Source: JANYLN01 sp041687575
GTDB taxonomy: Bacteria > Planctomycetota > Phycisphaerae > UBA1845 > JANYLN01
Direction of reading: 5' to 3'
NCBI GenBank assembly: GCA_041687575.1
Contig: JAWLBS010000253.1
Location: 1-7,747 of the forward strand
Length of the DNA: 7,747 nucleotides
Part shown: in pieces, positions 1 to 5,205 of the stretch
How the letters are laid out: each line of letters opens with the position of its first letter
How positions within the stretch are numbered: the first letter of the stretch is position 1
Notes under the pieces: generated by a model
What the model was told of the DNA's origin: nothing
Databases searched by the model: none
Seen by the model: the letters and a program-made list of their open reading frames with translations, nothing else
Made by a program: the position numbers and the translations under genes

Positions 1-13
1 AAACGCCGCCCGC

Positions 14-89
14 GGCCCCAACGGGGCCTTCCCTATGTGTTCGGCCCCCTTGGGGGGGCCTTCCTCAAACCACCTGCTCTGCAGGTGGT
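14..89. repeat. Three consecutive GC-rich inverted repeats
   Basis: Three perfect or near-perfect hairpins lie in a row. GGCCCC-AAC-GGGGCC spans 14-28 and is followed by TT. GGCCCCC pairs with GGGGGCC across 43-60 and is also followed by TT. ACCACCTGC-TCT-GCAGGTGGT spans 69-89 with a 9-bp stem; read on the minus strand it is followed by a short TTT. They could end transcription from a gene left of the window (plus strand) and from the lipoprotein operon (minus strand, stop at 267). None has a proper U-run, so calling any of them an intrinsic terminator is only a guess. The dyads themselves are seen directly. Confidence 0.45.
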
Positions 90-98
90 CGGTGATTC

Positions 99-259
99 CG
101 TTCAGGATGACGGCAGGCAGGGTACAAAACGCAAGCGGAGGATGTTCCGCCGGGCAGAGCTCCTTCGCGTTGCTCACAGGATGACAACGGAGGAGCGCAC
201 CAAGAGGTGGAGATCCTTCACTTCGTTCAGGATGACAACCTGGGAGCGTTCCGGATGAA
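99..259. repeat. Cluster of short TTCAGGATGAC intergenic repeats
   Basis: The 13-mer CGTTCAGGATGAC occurs at 99-111 and again at 224-236. The 12-mer CAGGATGACAAC occurs at 177-188 and 228-239. A degenerate copy, CGTTCCGGATGAA, sits at 247-259, just before the end of the lipoprotein gene. The fuller copies are preceded by a CCTTC-like segment (161-170 and 214-224). From memory, repeats reading ATCCTTCACTTCGTTCAGG are scattered in intergenic DNA of many unrelated bacteria. No gene is supported in 1-266; plus-strand open frames here and over the lipoproteins are shadows. Confidence 0.6.
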
Positions 260-266
260 GGCCGTA

Positions 267-965
267 TTACTCCGCCGGTTCCGGCGTCCGGCCGGTGGTC
301 AGCGCGGTTTGCGTCTCGGTAAGGTGTTCGTAAAACAGCATGGCAATGCGCTGGGCGAGCCGGTCGGCCATCGCCTCGCCATAGGCCTCGGAAGCGTCAG
401 CGCTGCCCCACTGTTCGACCTGATGGCCCGGCTGGCGGACCTCCAGGACGTAGCCGTCGCCGCTCTTGGGCCACAGGCGGACGTCGGGCCTGCGCTCGGT
501 CGAGCAGACCTTCACGATCGCCTTGGCCTGGCCCTTGTACAGCCCGTGTTCCGCCTGTTCGCCGAGGCTGTAGCTGACGATGGTCACGTGCACCACCTGG
601 TCGGCCTCGACCTGCTCGCCGACGGCGCGGACGCTCAGCGGTTGCGAGCCGCGGGCCTGGGATTCGACACGGGCGATCTGACCGACCGGCACGACCGACA
701 CCGCCGCCTCATGGCGGGTGAGCTCGCCGGCCAGCGTCTGGTGCAGGCGGGTCGCCAGGTCCGACCGCGGCAGCGAGCCGTACGGGTCGTCGATGAGAAT
801 GGCCACCTTGCCCTGGCTCAGCTCGAACTGGGCCTGCGTCTTGTTACGCGGAATCAGGCCGCTGTGGTAGAGCATCGCGCCCATCTGGGGCCCGCAGCCC
901 GCACACGCCAGAAGCGTCAGGCCCAGCGCGGCCGTCGCGATCCGACAACAGACGTTCTTGTACAT
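267..965 (-). CDS. Putative lipoprotein, paralogue of the upstream lipoprotein
   Basis: This is a 232-residue protein of unknown function, probably membrane-anchored. The N-terminus has a short basic start, a hydrophobic stretch (residues 9-20) and the run LLACAGC; either C21 or C24 could be the lipidated cysteine. The body matches the upstream gene by eye in three places. GKVAILIDD corresponds to KKVAVVVWA, GEQVEADQVVHVTIVSYSL to GERFDADYVLFIELLDYAT, and AQRIAMLFYEH to GSRIAIKFYTH. This suggests a duplicated alpha/beta domain, perhaps like the nucleotide-free folds of other outer-membrane assembly lipoproteins, but I do not recognise the family. Its ATG shares one base with the upstream stop (TGATG), so translation is probably coupled. 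The C-terminal tail from about residue 212 is low-complexity and polar. Confidence 0.85.
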   Translation of the reverse strand: MYKNVCCRIATAALGLTLLACAGCGPQMGAMLYHSGLIPRNKTQAQFELSQGKVAILIDDPYGSLPRSDLATRLHQTLAGELTRHEAAVSVVPVGQIARVESQARGSQPLSVRAVGEQVEADQVVHVTIVSYSLGEQAEHGLYKGQAKAIVKVCSTERRPDVRLWPKSGDGYVLEVRQPGHQVEQWGSADASEAYGEAMADRLAQRIAMLFYEHLTETQTALTTGRTPEPAE

Positions 966-1615
966 CAGCCCTGCCTCTTGCCCTTGGGTACTTCATGGGT
1001 ATAGAACTTGATCGCGATCCGGCTGCCCAGCGCCTCGAGCAACTGCCGGTGGACGGTCATCTCGTCGATGTTGGTCACTCGGCTGCGGCCCGCGGGGTAT
1101 ACCGCCGCGGCAGGCGTGAGGCTCCAGCGGACCACCGGGTCATTCACGTCGTGGACGACCAGCGACGCCCGGGCCTTGCCGCGAAACAGGTTGGGCTCGC
1201 GCGGCTCGCGCGTGGCGTAATCGAGCAGTTCGATGAACAGGACGTAGTCCGCGTCGAACCGCTCGCCGATCTTCGTGGCAGGGACGGCATCCCAGTTCAG
1301 GTCGCGGTCCTGGTAGTCGGCGATCTTCTCCGGGGAAACGAACTCGACGTTTTCAATGCGCCGTCCAAGCTCGTACGCCACCTGGCTCGCCAGCTCCAGC
1401 CGCACGTGCGGGTACTGCAGGACCGTTTCGGGCTGCGCCCAGACCACCACGGCGACCTTCTTGCCTTTGAGCTTGTTGAATTCCGCCGGGACCTCTTCGG
1501 TCTGTTCCGGCATCGTCTGGGCGATGGCATAGCCGATCTGGGTGCACCCGCTGACCAGCAGCAGTGCCGATACCCCCGCCAGCGCCGCCAGCGTTACCTT
1601 CAAGGCCTTGACCAC
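965..1615 (-). CDS. Putative lipoprotein of unknown function
   Basis: This is a 216-residue lipoprotein. It starts with GTG at 1615-1613, preceded by GGAG at 1625-1622 with a 6-base spacer. The signal peptide is clear: basic MVKALK, a hydrophobic core, then the lipobox LVSGC with C24 as the lipidated residue. The mature part has a hydrophobic strand KKVAVVVWA (about residues 52-60), a second strand-like block DADYVLFIELLDYA (about 121-134), and a C-terminal helix LLEALGSRIAIKFYTH. The pattern recalls small periplasm-facing lipoproteins with a CsgG- or TolB-N-like fold, but that is structural guesswork. It lies 46 bases after the DUF2752 gene and overlaps the next gene by one base, so the three likely form an operon. 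Confidence 0.87.
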   Translation of the reverse strand: MVKALKVTLAALAGVSALLLVSGCTQIGYAIAQTMPEQTEEVPAEFNKLKGKKVAVVVWAQPETVLQYPHVRLELASQVAYELGRRIENVEFVSPEKIADYQDRDLNWDAVPATKIGERFDADYVLFIELLDYATREPREPNLFRGKARASLVVHDVNDPVVRWSLTPAAAVYPAGRSRVTNIDEMTVHRQLLEALGSRIAIKFYTHEVPKGKRQG

Positions 1616-1661
1616 GACGTTCTCCGGGAATGCTCTGTCTGTAAGCGGGAGTGGGCTTGCC

Positions 1662-2222
1662 TTACCCCGCGGCCGAGGTCATCACCACGATCTTGTAGAG
1701 CCACGACCCCAGGAACAGCACGATCAATCCCAGCGCCAGGCCCACGGCCAGCGGCCGCGACAAACGTATCGCGGGCACTCCGGCCGTGACTATACCGGCA
1801 ACGCTGGTGACAAGCAAAGCCACGGTCGCGATGGCCATGATCGCGCCGAACGGGTGGGTCGCCACCGCGGCAACCGGATGGCCGTGAACCATCCAGGCGA
1901 ACGCCGTGGTCGCCCCGCAGGTCGGGCAGGGATAGCCGGTGGTGAAGTAGAAGCCGCAGGGGGCCAGGCCGAGCTGCTCATGCGTGCTGTGGCCGCGAGC
2001 GTCGGGCGTGACCCGGTATCCGGCCGTCAGCATCAGCACGCACCCGGCCAGGACCCAGGCCCAGGTGAAACGGGTCAGCCAGGCGGATTCGCTACGTCGC
2101 CAGGAGAGCTGTCGCTGCGGCTCGAAAAGGATGGCCCGCGGCCGCGGCGGACAGGCGCGGATTCCGGCCGAGGGATCCTGGTCGACCAGCGGATCGGTAT
2201 GCAGATCGGTTTCACGACTCAT
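1662..2222 (-). CDS. DUF2752 family membrane protein
   Basis: This 186-residue integral membrane protein has the DUF2752 signature CPTCGATTAF (residues 99-108), with two cysteines flanking Pro-Thr, after the usual hydrophobic GFYFTTGYP. Hydrophobic segments lie at about residues 49-68, 118-148 and 157-180. The roughly 45-residue N-terminus is polar and predicted cytoplasmic. The biochemical role of DUF2752 is not established; the CxxC pair invites a metal or redox role, which is speculation. The ATG at 2222-2220 lacks a strong ribosome binding site, so the start is the least certain part of the call. The lipoprotein pair follows on the same strand, 46 bases downstream. Confidence 0.85.
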   Translation of the reverse strand: MSRETDLHTDPLVDQDPSAGIRACPPRPRAILFEPQRQLSWRRSESAWLTRFTWAWVLAGCVLMLTAGYRVTPDARGHSTHEQLGLAPCGFYFTTGYPCPTCGATTAFAWMVHGHPVAAVATHPFGAIMAIATVALLVTSVAGIVTAGVPAIRLSRPLAVGLALGLIVLFLGSWLYKIVVMTSAAG

Positions 2223-2290
2223 CAGGGTATGTTAGCGCCCAGGCCACAGATTGCCAAGGGCCTTGCCGCCGGGGTGCGACGGTTCTGCGC

Positions 2291-2368
2291 AACGAGCCGC
2301 GACCGTAAGCCGTAAGGGACCGTAAGGGAGCGGTCTCCGGAAACGAGCCGCGACCGTAAGGGAGCGGT
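2291..2368. repeat. Two copies of a CCGTAAGGGAGCGGT intergenic repeat
   Basis: The block AACGAGCCGCGACCGTAAG occurs at 2291-2309 and 2342-2360, each time leading to GGAGCGGT (2327-2334 and 2361-2368). The first copy is expanded inside: CCGTAAG is present three times (2303-2309, 2310-2316, 2320-2326), against once in the second copy. The two copies are separated by 7 bases. From memory, GAGCCGCGACCG...AGGGAGCGG elements are common in intergenic DNA of planctomycetes. The function is unknown. The region lies between the dockerin gene and the DUF2752 gene. Confidence 0.7.
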
Positions 2369-2379
2369 TAACCATGTAG

Positions 2380-2434
2380 GGCGGGCTGGGCCCGCCAAAA
2401 CCGTTGGCCATCAAGCGGGATGGGCTATTGCCCA
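2380..2434. repeat. Two GC-rich hairpins, first within a dispersed repeat
   Basis: GGCGGGC-TGG-GCCCGCC (2380-2396) is a perfect 7-bp hairpin, and TGGGC-TATT-GCCCA (2421-2434) is a perfect 5-bp hairpin. The segment 2383-2409 (GGGCTGGGCCCGCC ... TTGGCC) recurs at 4402-4428 with 23 of 27 bases identical. The hairpins lie downstream of the dockerin gene (stop at 2486) and could protect or end its transcript. On the minus strand there is no T-run after either stem, so I do not call a terminator. Confidence 0.55.
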
Positions 2435-2485
2435 CCAGAATCTGCCGCTGGCAACAACGCCTCAGGGCATTCGACGATGTCGCCG

Positions 2486-4225
2486 CTACCGCCCGAAGTT
2501 GCGGACTATCGTCAGCAAATCGATGGCGTTGACTTGGTCGTCCTGGTTCAGATCGGCCGCCGGGTTGTAGCCCTCCTCCCCCGCCGTGCGGCCGAAGGCG
2601 TTGGCGACAGCCAGCAGGTCGATGACGTTGACCCTGCCGTCAGCGCTGACGTCGCCGGGGATCGCCCCGAAGACATACAGGTCCTGAAAGTCGATGTTGT
2701 TGGTGTTGGGGTAGGGACTGGAAAGGCTTTTCACCCCCACGAGCACGCCCAACAATCCGTCGGCCACGATCAGGTCGTTAACCACCAGCAGTCTCTCGTC
2801 CGGGTTGTCTGCGTACATCGCCGGCAAATCGATCCGGCGGACGACCCGCCCGTCCGAGGTCCGCAGGGCGAGCAGGTCGGCCTGCAGGCCACTGGTCGTG
2901 AAGTCGCCATCGACGAACCAGAGCGTGTCGTCGGTCAGCACCGCCGGGCGGAAGATCGGGTCCCTGGTGACCGCGTACGTCGAGCCGTGCTCGTGGTTGT
3001 ACATCACGTAACCCTGGTCGCGAGGGAACGAGTGCGTCGTGCGCCACAGCACCTGCCCCGTTGCCTCGTCCAGCTTGTACTGCTCGGTGCGGCCGACCAC
3101 GTAGACGCAACCGCCGCTATATGCCAGCAGGGGCCGTTCGGCCGGGTCCTGCATCGCCAGGTCCCACGCCGCCTCGCCGGTCCGCAGGTCGACCGCGCGG
3201 ACAGTGGCCGGCTCGCCGGGCTTTCTGGTGAAGAACACGTAGTGCCCGCCTTCGGTGGCGATGAAGCGCCAGTAGTCCGAGCGGCTGGTGTAGAAGCCCG
3301 CCTGCCCACCGCTGTCGGAGCTCCACGTCCGGGTCCACAGCGTCTGACCGGCCACCAGGTCGGTCGCCTGCAGCCAGAGCTTGCGGTTGTCGGGATAGGG
3401 TTCGGTGCTGTCGGCCAAGGCGGCGAGCACGGACACGTCGGCGGCGCACTTGGGCATGTCGACGTAGCGATTGGTCGACCCGCTCAGGCCATCGGCGCCC
3501 GGGGTCTCGGGGATCGACGGGCCGATCAGGCACTGCTGCTGTCCGAGCACGACCGGCTCGAGGCTGCTGTTGGGGTTGACGAAGGCCGCCTCCGAGATCC
3601 AGCCGGCGAGGTATTCGTGGGAGTCCATCGTGTGCCCGTACCGCCACATCAGCAGGTCCTTGTAGGCCGTGAGGAAGGCGTTGGCGTCGATGCCTTCCAT
3701 GTAGGGGTGCTTGCTGGGCCGGCGGGCGTAGATGCGGATCCAGCGGTCGGTATCGGGGAGGTAGACGTTGGTGCTGCCGTGGTCCCCGCCGCGGCGGCAG
3801 TAGATCCGGCCGTCCTCGTGCCAGATGATGGGATTCGTGTAATGGTGGCTGTCGATCTCACGGTTGTGTTCGCTGAGGTTGTACGAGGTACTGAAGTATG
3901 AGGTGGTCTGGCCGGTCGCCCAGTCGAAGATCATGCCGGTCAGGCGGCTGGACACGGGCGGGTCCGCCCGGTCGTCGGCGATCATCGCCGCCTTGCCGCC
4001 GTGGGTCACAACGGCGCAGCCGTAGAAGTAGTTACCCGTGTAGGCGGCGTACTTGCCGGTGAACCGCTTGACGTATCGCAGGTGCGGCGGAGCCTCGACC
4101 GGCAGGTTGTCGGAGCTGTACTTGCTCAGGCCGGCGTCGGCACCCTGGCACGGCCAGTCGGCCGCGCGAAGCCCTTCCGCCATCGCCAGAACCATCAGCA
4201 CTGCAAAGGCATGGGTACCGCGCAT
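2486..4225 (-). CDS. Secreted PQQ-like beta-propeller protein with C-terminal dockerin
   Basis: This 579-residue exported protein starts at the ATG at 4225-4223, which has GGAGGAGG 7 bases upstream and begins a normal signal peptide (MRGTHAFAVLMVLAMAEG, cleavage near LRA-ADW at about residue 21). A longer frame from 4309 would put 28 unlikely residues before the signal. The middle has PQQ/Trp-blade-like repeats: QATDLVAGQTLWTRTW, AVDLRTGEAAWDLAM, KLDEATGQVLWRTTH, and LALRTSDGRVVRRIDL, which fits an outward-facing beta-propeller. The last 56 residues (about 524-579) are a dockerin type I-like domain with two calcium-loop repeats, DVSADGRVNVIDLL and DLNQDDQVNAIDLL, each followed by a helix ending in FG. 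Dockerins bind cohesins in cellulosomes, but in planctomycetes they are widespread on secreted proteins with unclear partners. Ligand and catalytic activity cannot be read from the sequence; no PQQ-binding residues were identified. Confidence 0.9.
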   Translation of the reverse strand: MRGTHAFAVLMVLAMAEGLRAADWPCQGADAGLSKYSSDNLPVEAPPHLRYVKRFTGKYAAYTGNYFYGCAVVTHGGKAAMIADDRADPPVSSRLTGMIFDWATGQTTSYFSTSYNLSEHNREIDSHHYTNPIIWHEDGRIYCRRGGDHGSTNVYLPDTDRWIRIYARRPSKHPYMEGIDANAFLTAYKDLLMWRYGHTMDSHEYLAGWISEAAFVNPNSSLEPVVLGQQQCLIGPSIPETPGADGLSGSTNRYVDMPKCAADVSVLAALADSTEPYPDNRKLWLQATDLVAGQTLWTRTWSSDSGGQAGFYTSRSDYWRFIATEGGHYVFFTRKPGEPATVRAVDLRTGEAAWDLAMQDPAERPLLAYSGGCVYVVGRTEQYKLDEATGQVLWRTTHSFPRDQGYVMYNHEHGSTYAVTRDPIFRPAVLTDDTLWFVDGDFTTSGLQADLLALRTSDGRVVRRIDLPAMYADNPDERLLVVNDLIVADGLLGVLVGVKSLSSPYPNTNNIDFQDLYVFGAIPGDVSADGRVNVIDLLAVANAFGRTAGEEGYNPAADLNQDDQVNAIDLLTIVRNFGR

Positions 4226-4232
4226 ACGGATT

Positions 4233-4240
4233 CCTCCTCC
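4233..4240 (-). promoter_or_regulatory. Strong ribosome binding site of the dockerin gene
   Basis: Read on the minus strand this is GGAGGAGG, 7 bases before the ATG at 4225. It decides the start in favour of the signal-peptide methionine rather than the upstream in-frame one at 4309. Confidence 0.85.
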
Positions 4241-4250
4241 TGCTATCCAG

Positions 4251-4278
4251 TGTATCGACCTGCCTGTGGCCAGGTCAA
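4251..4278 (-). promoter_or_regulatory. Candidate promoter of the dockerin gene
   Basis: On the minus strand there is TTGACC (4278-4273) as a -35 box, a 16-base spacer, and GATACA (4256-4251) as a weak -10 box. Transcription would start near 4244, giving a leader of about 20 bases that still holds the ribosome binding site. The -10 box matches the sigma70 consensus at only three positions, so confidence is modest. Confidence 0.35.
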
Positions 4279-4401
4279 CCGATTTGGGGCCCTGTCGCAC
4301 AGACAACACTTTGGGAGCGACCAGATTAAACGGGCAGCCCCAAAGCAGCCGGTTGCCCTCGCCGCCGGGCCCGTAAGATCAGGTTAGGGGGGGCCATGCG
4401 T

Positions 4402-4428
4402 GGGCTGTGCCCGCCAAAGACATTGGCC
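4402..4428. repeat. Second copy of the GGGCTG-GCCCGCC dispersed repeat
   Basis: It reads GGGCTGTGCCCGCC followed by AAA and, after a short variable stretch, TTGGCC. It matches 2383-2409 at 23 of 27 positions in the same orientation. It overlaps the 5' part of a longer frame opening at 4396, which is a reason to place the start of the following gene further downstream. Confidence 0.6.
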
Positions 4429-4479
4429 CCAATCATTGCTGTTACCCTTTCCGCCGCTGGTCTGCGCCCTGCGCGGGGC

Positions 4480-4485
4480 TATAAT
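4480..4485 (+). promoter_or_regulatory. Candidate -10 box of the small plus-strand gene
   Basis: A perfect TATAAT stands out in very GC-rich sequence. It lies about 57 bases upstream of the GTG start at 4543. A good -35 box is not visible at 16-18 bases upstream (the best stretch is CTGGTC at 4457-4462), so this is a candidate only. Confidence 0.35.
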
Positions 4486-4542
4486 CTGCAGCAGCCGCGT
4501 GGGAAGCAAGCCGATGTCCCCGAGCGAGAAAGGGAGCTGATT

Positions 4543-4878
4543 GTGGCCGATATGGTACAGCCGCAAGGGTACACGTCCGCCGATGTCGCCCGCCCGCCGC
4601 TGCCGGACGATTCGCCGAAGCTCCAGCAGTGGGAAGACCTCAAGCGCCAGATCGGCCGGGAGGTCCGCGTCAAAACCTTCGTCGGCCACACCGATGCCCC
4701 GCAGCATAGCGAGGTGACGGCCAGGCTGGTCGACGTGCTGCTGATGCCGACGTCCCCGCCGGTGTACCGCTGGCTTCACGACGAGATGTGGACGATCAGG
4801 CTTCGCGTCGAGAGGCCCGACGGCGAGCAGTCCGAACTTGTTGTCGATCAAACGACGGAGATCGCATTTATGGGGTAA
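4543..4878 (+). CDS. Small conserved-looking protein of unknown function
   Basis: I do not recognise this gene. With the GTG start at 4543-4545 it encodes 111 residues; AGGGAG at 4531-4536 lies 6 bases upstream. An in-frame ATG at 4396 would give 160 residues, but its first codons fall in a dispersed repeat (4402-4428) and a TATAAT lies after it, so the shorter form is preferred. The protein has a polar, proline-rich N-terminus (residues 1-26), a charged segment LQQWEDLKRQIGREVRVKTF, and then alternating hydrophobic strands (TARLVDVLLM, EMWTIRLRVE, SELVVDQTTEIAF), suggesting a small beta-rich domain. No signal peptide or membrane segment is seen in the short form. It is a soluble protein by appearance and is separated from the V-ATPase operon by over 300 bases. 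Confidence 0.6.
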   Translation: MADMVQPQGYTSADVARPPLPDDSPKLQQWEDLKRQIGREVRVKTFVGHTDAPQHSEVTARLVDVLLMPTSPPVYRWLHDEMWTIRLRVERPDGEQSELVVDQTTEIAFMG

Positions 4879-4891
4879 GGCGGGGTAAGGC
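4872..4891 (+). repeat. Tandem 10-bp duplication over a stop codon
   Basis: GGGGTAAGGC occurs twice back to back (4872-4881 and 4882-4891). The first copy carries the TAA stop of the small gene at 4876-4878. It looks like replication slippage and has no evident role. Confidence 0.6.
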
Positions 4892-4993
4892 GACTTTGCG
4901 GTTGCAGGCCCCCGTTTTCGTGGGATTCCCCTTCCGGGCGCCGCGATTCGCCCGCGCTGGCAAAACGCCTGGCGCCCCCCGCCTTTAGGTCTA

Positions 4994-5009
4994 CCGGGCT
5001 TCCGCCCGG
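4994..5009. repeat. Inverted repeat CCGGGC-TTCC-GCCCGG
   Basis: A perfect 6-bp stem with a TTCC loop lies about 115 bases after the small gene and just upstream of the V-ATPase promoter. There is no T-run on either side, so it is at best a weak terminator. Another pair of arms, GGGCGCC (4936-4942) and GGCGCCC (4971-4977), lies next to it. The stretch 4879-5040 holds no supported gene. Confidence 0.45.
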
Positions 5010-5042
5010 AAATCCAAATCCCGGAAATGGTTGCGGCGTTTC

Positions 5043-5071
5043 TTGAAAAGGACGCGCCCGGCCCTTATATA
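5043..5071 (+). promoter_or_regulatory. Candidate sigma70-type promoter of the V-ATPase operon
   Basis: TTGAAA (5043-5048) and TATATA (5066-5071) are separated by exactly 17 bases, the ideal spacing. The AT-rich run is conspicuous in this GC-rich DNA. It predicts a transcript start near 5078 and an untranslated leader of about 128 bases before the GTG of subunit E. The leader contains two hairpins, at 5130-5142 and 5157-5176. Confidence 0.55.
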
Positions 5072-5129
5072 TGCTGGTTCGGCAGAGCCGGGGGCCCGCG
5101 AGGTCTCTGGCCGGCGGACAATGACGTAC

Positions 5130-5142
5130 GGGTCCTTGACCC
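5130..5142 (+). other. Small hairpin in the V-ATPase leader
   Basis: GGGTC-CTT-GACCC is a perfect 5-bp stem with a 3-base loop, 14 bases before the CRISPR-repeat-like hairpin. It may be part of a structured leader; no known riboswitch class is recognised. Confidence 0.35.
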
Positions 5143-5154
5143 ACGATCGGTCAT

Positions 5155-5187
5155 CTCGCCCCCCACGCGGGGGGCGTGGATCGAAAC
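5155..5187 (+). repeat. Solitary type I-C CRISPR-repeat-like hairpin
   Basis: The element begins CTCGCCCCCC, has loop ACGC, continues GGGGGGC and ends with GTGGATCGAAAC. The stem is 8 bp: C5157, G5158 and C5159-5164 pair with G5169-5174, C5175 and G5176. Size (32-33 bases), a GC-rich palindrome placed in the 5' half, and a GTGGAT(T/C)GAAAC end are the hallmarks of type I-C CRISPR repeats. From memory it differs from the Desulfovibrio vulgaris type I-C repeat by about two substitutions and one extra G. I find no second copy one repeat-spacer unit up- or downstream and no cas gene, so this is not an array. It lies in the leader of the V-ATPase operon, ending 18 bases before its first start codon. 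Confidence 0.6.
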
Positions 5188-5193
5188 AAAACC

Positions 5194-5197
5194 GGAG
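5194..5197 (+). promoter_or_regulatory. Ribosome binding site of subunit E
   Basis: GGAG lies 8 bases before the GTG at 5206 and decides the start. A GTG at 5176 in the same frame would begin inside the CRISPR-repeat-like hairpin and has no such site. Confidence 0.7.
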
Positions 5198-5205
5198 CAT
5201 GCACA

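Noticed and set aside
207..1004. Plus-strand open frame of 265 codons opposite the lipoproteins
   Set aside because: It starts inside a dispersed repeat and is antisense to a lipoprotein with a clear lipobox and paralogue.
2420..3901. Long plus-strand open frame of 493 codons opposite the dockerin gene
   Set aside because: It is fully antisense to a gene with a signal peptide, propeller repeats and dockerin. Its protein is rich in V, G, R, P and H with no domain, as expected of a GC-rich shadow frame.
4226..4309. Dockerin protein starting at 4309
   Set aside because: It would place 28 residues before an intact signal peptide, and the strong GGAGGAGG site directly precedes the ATG at 4225.
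4994..5009. Intrinsic terminator after the small gene
   Set aside because: The stem is perfect but no T-run follows on either strand and it is over 110 bases from the stop codon, so it is listed only as an inverted repeat.
5176..5205. Subunit E starting at GTG 5176
   Set aside because: This start lies in the hairpin stem end, lacks a ribosome binding site and adds ten residues unlike the family. GTG 5206 has GGAG at a good distance.
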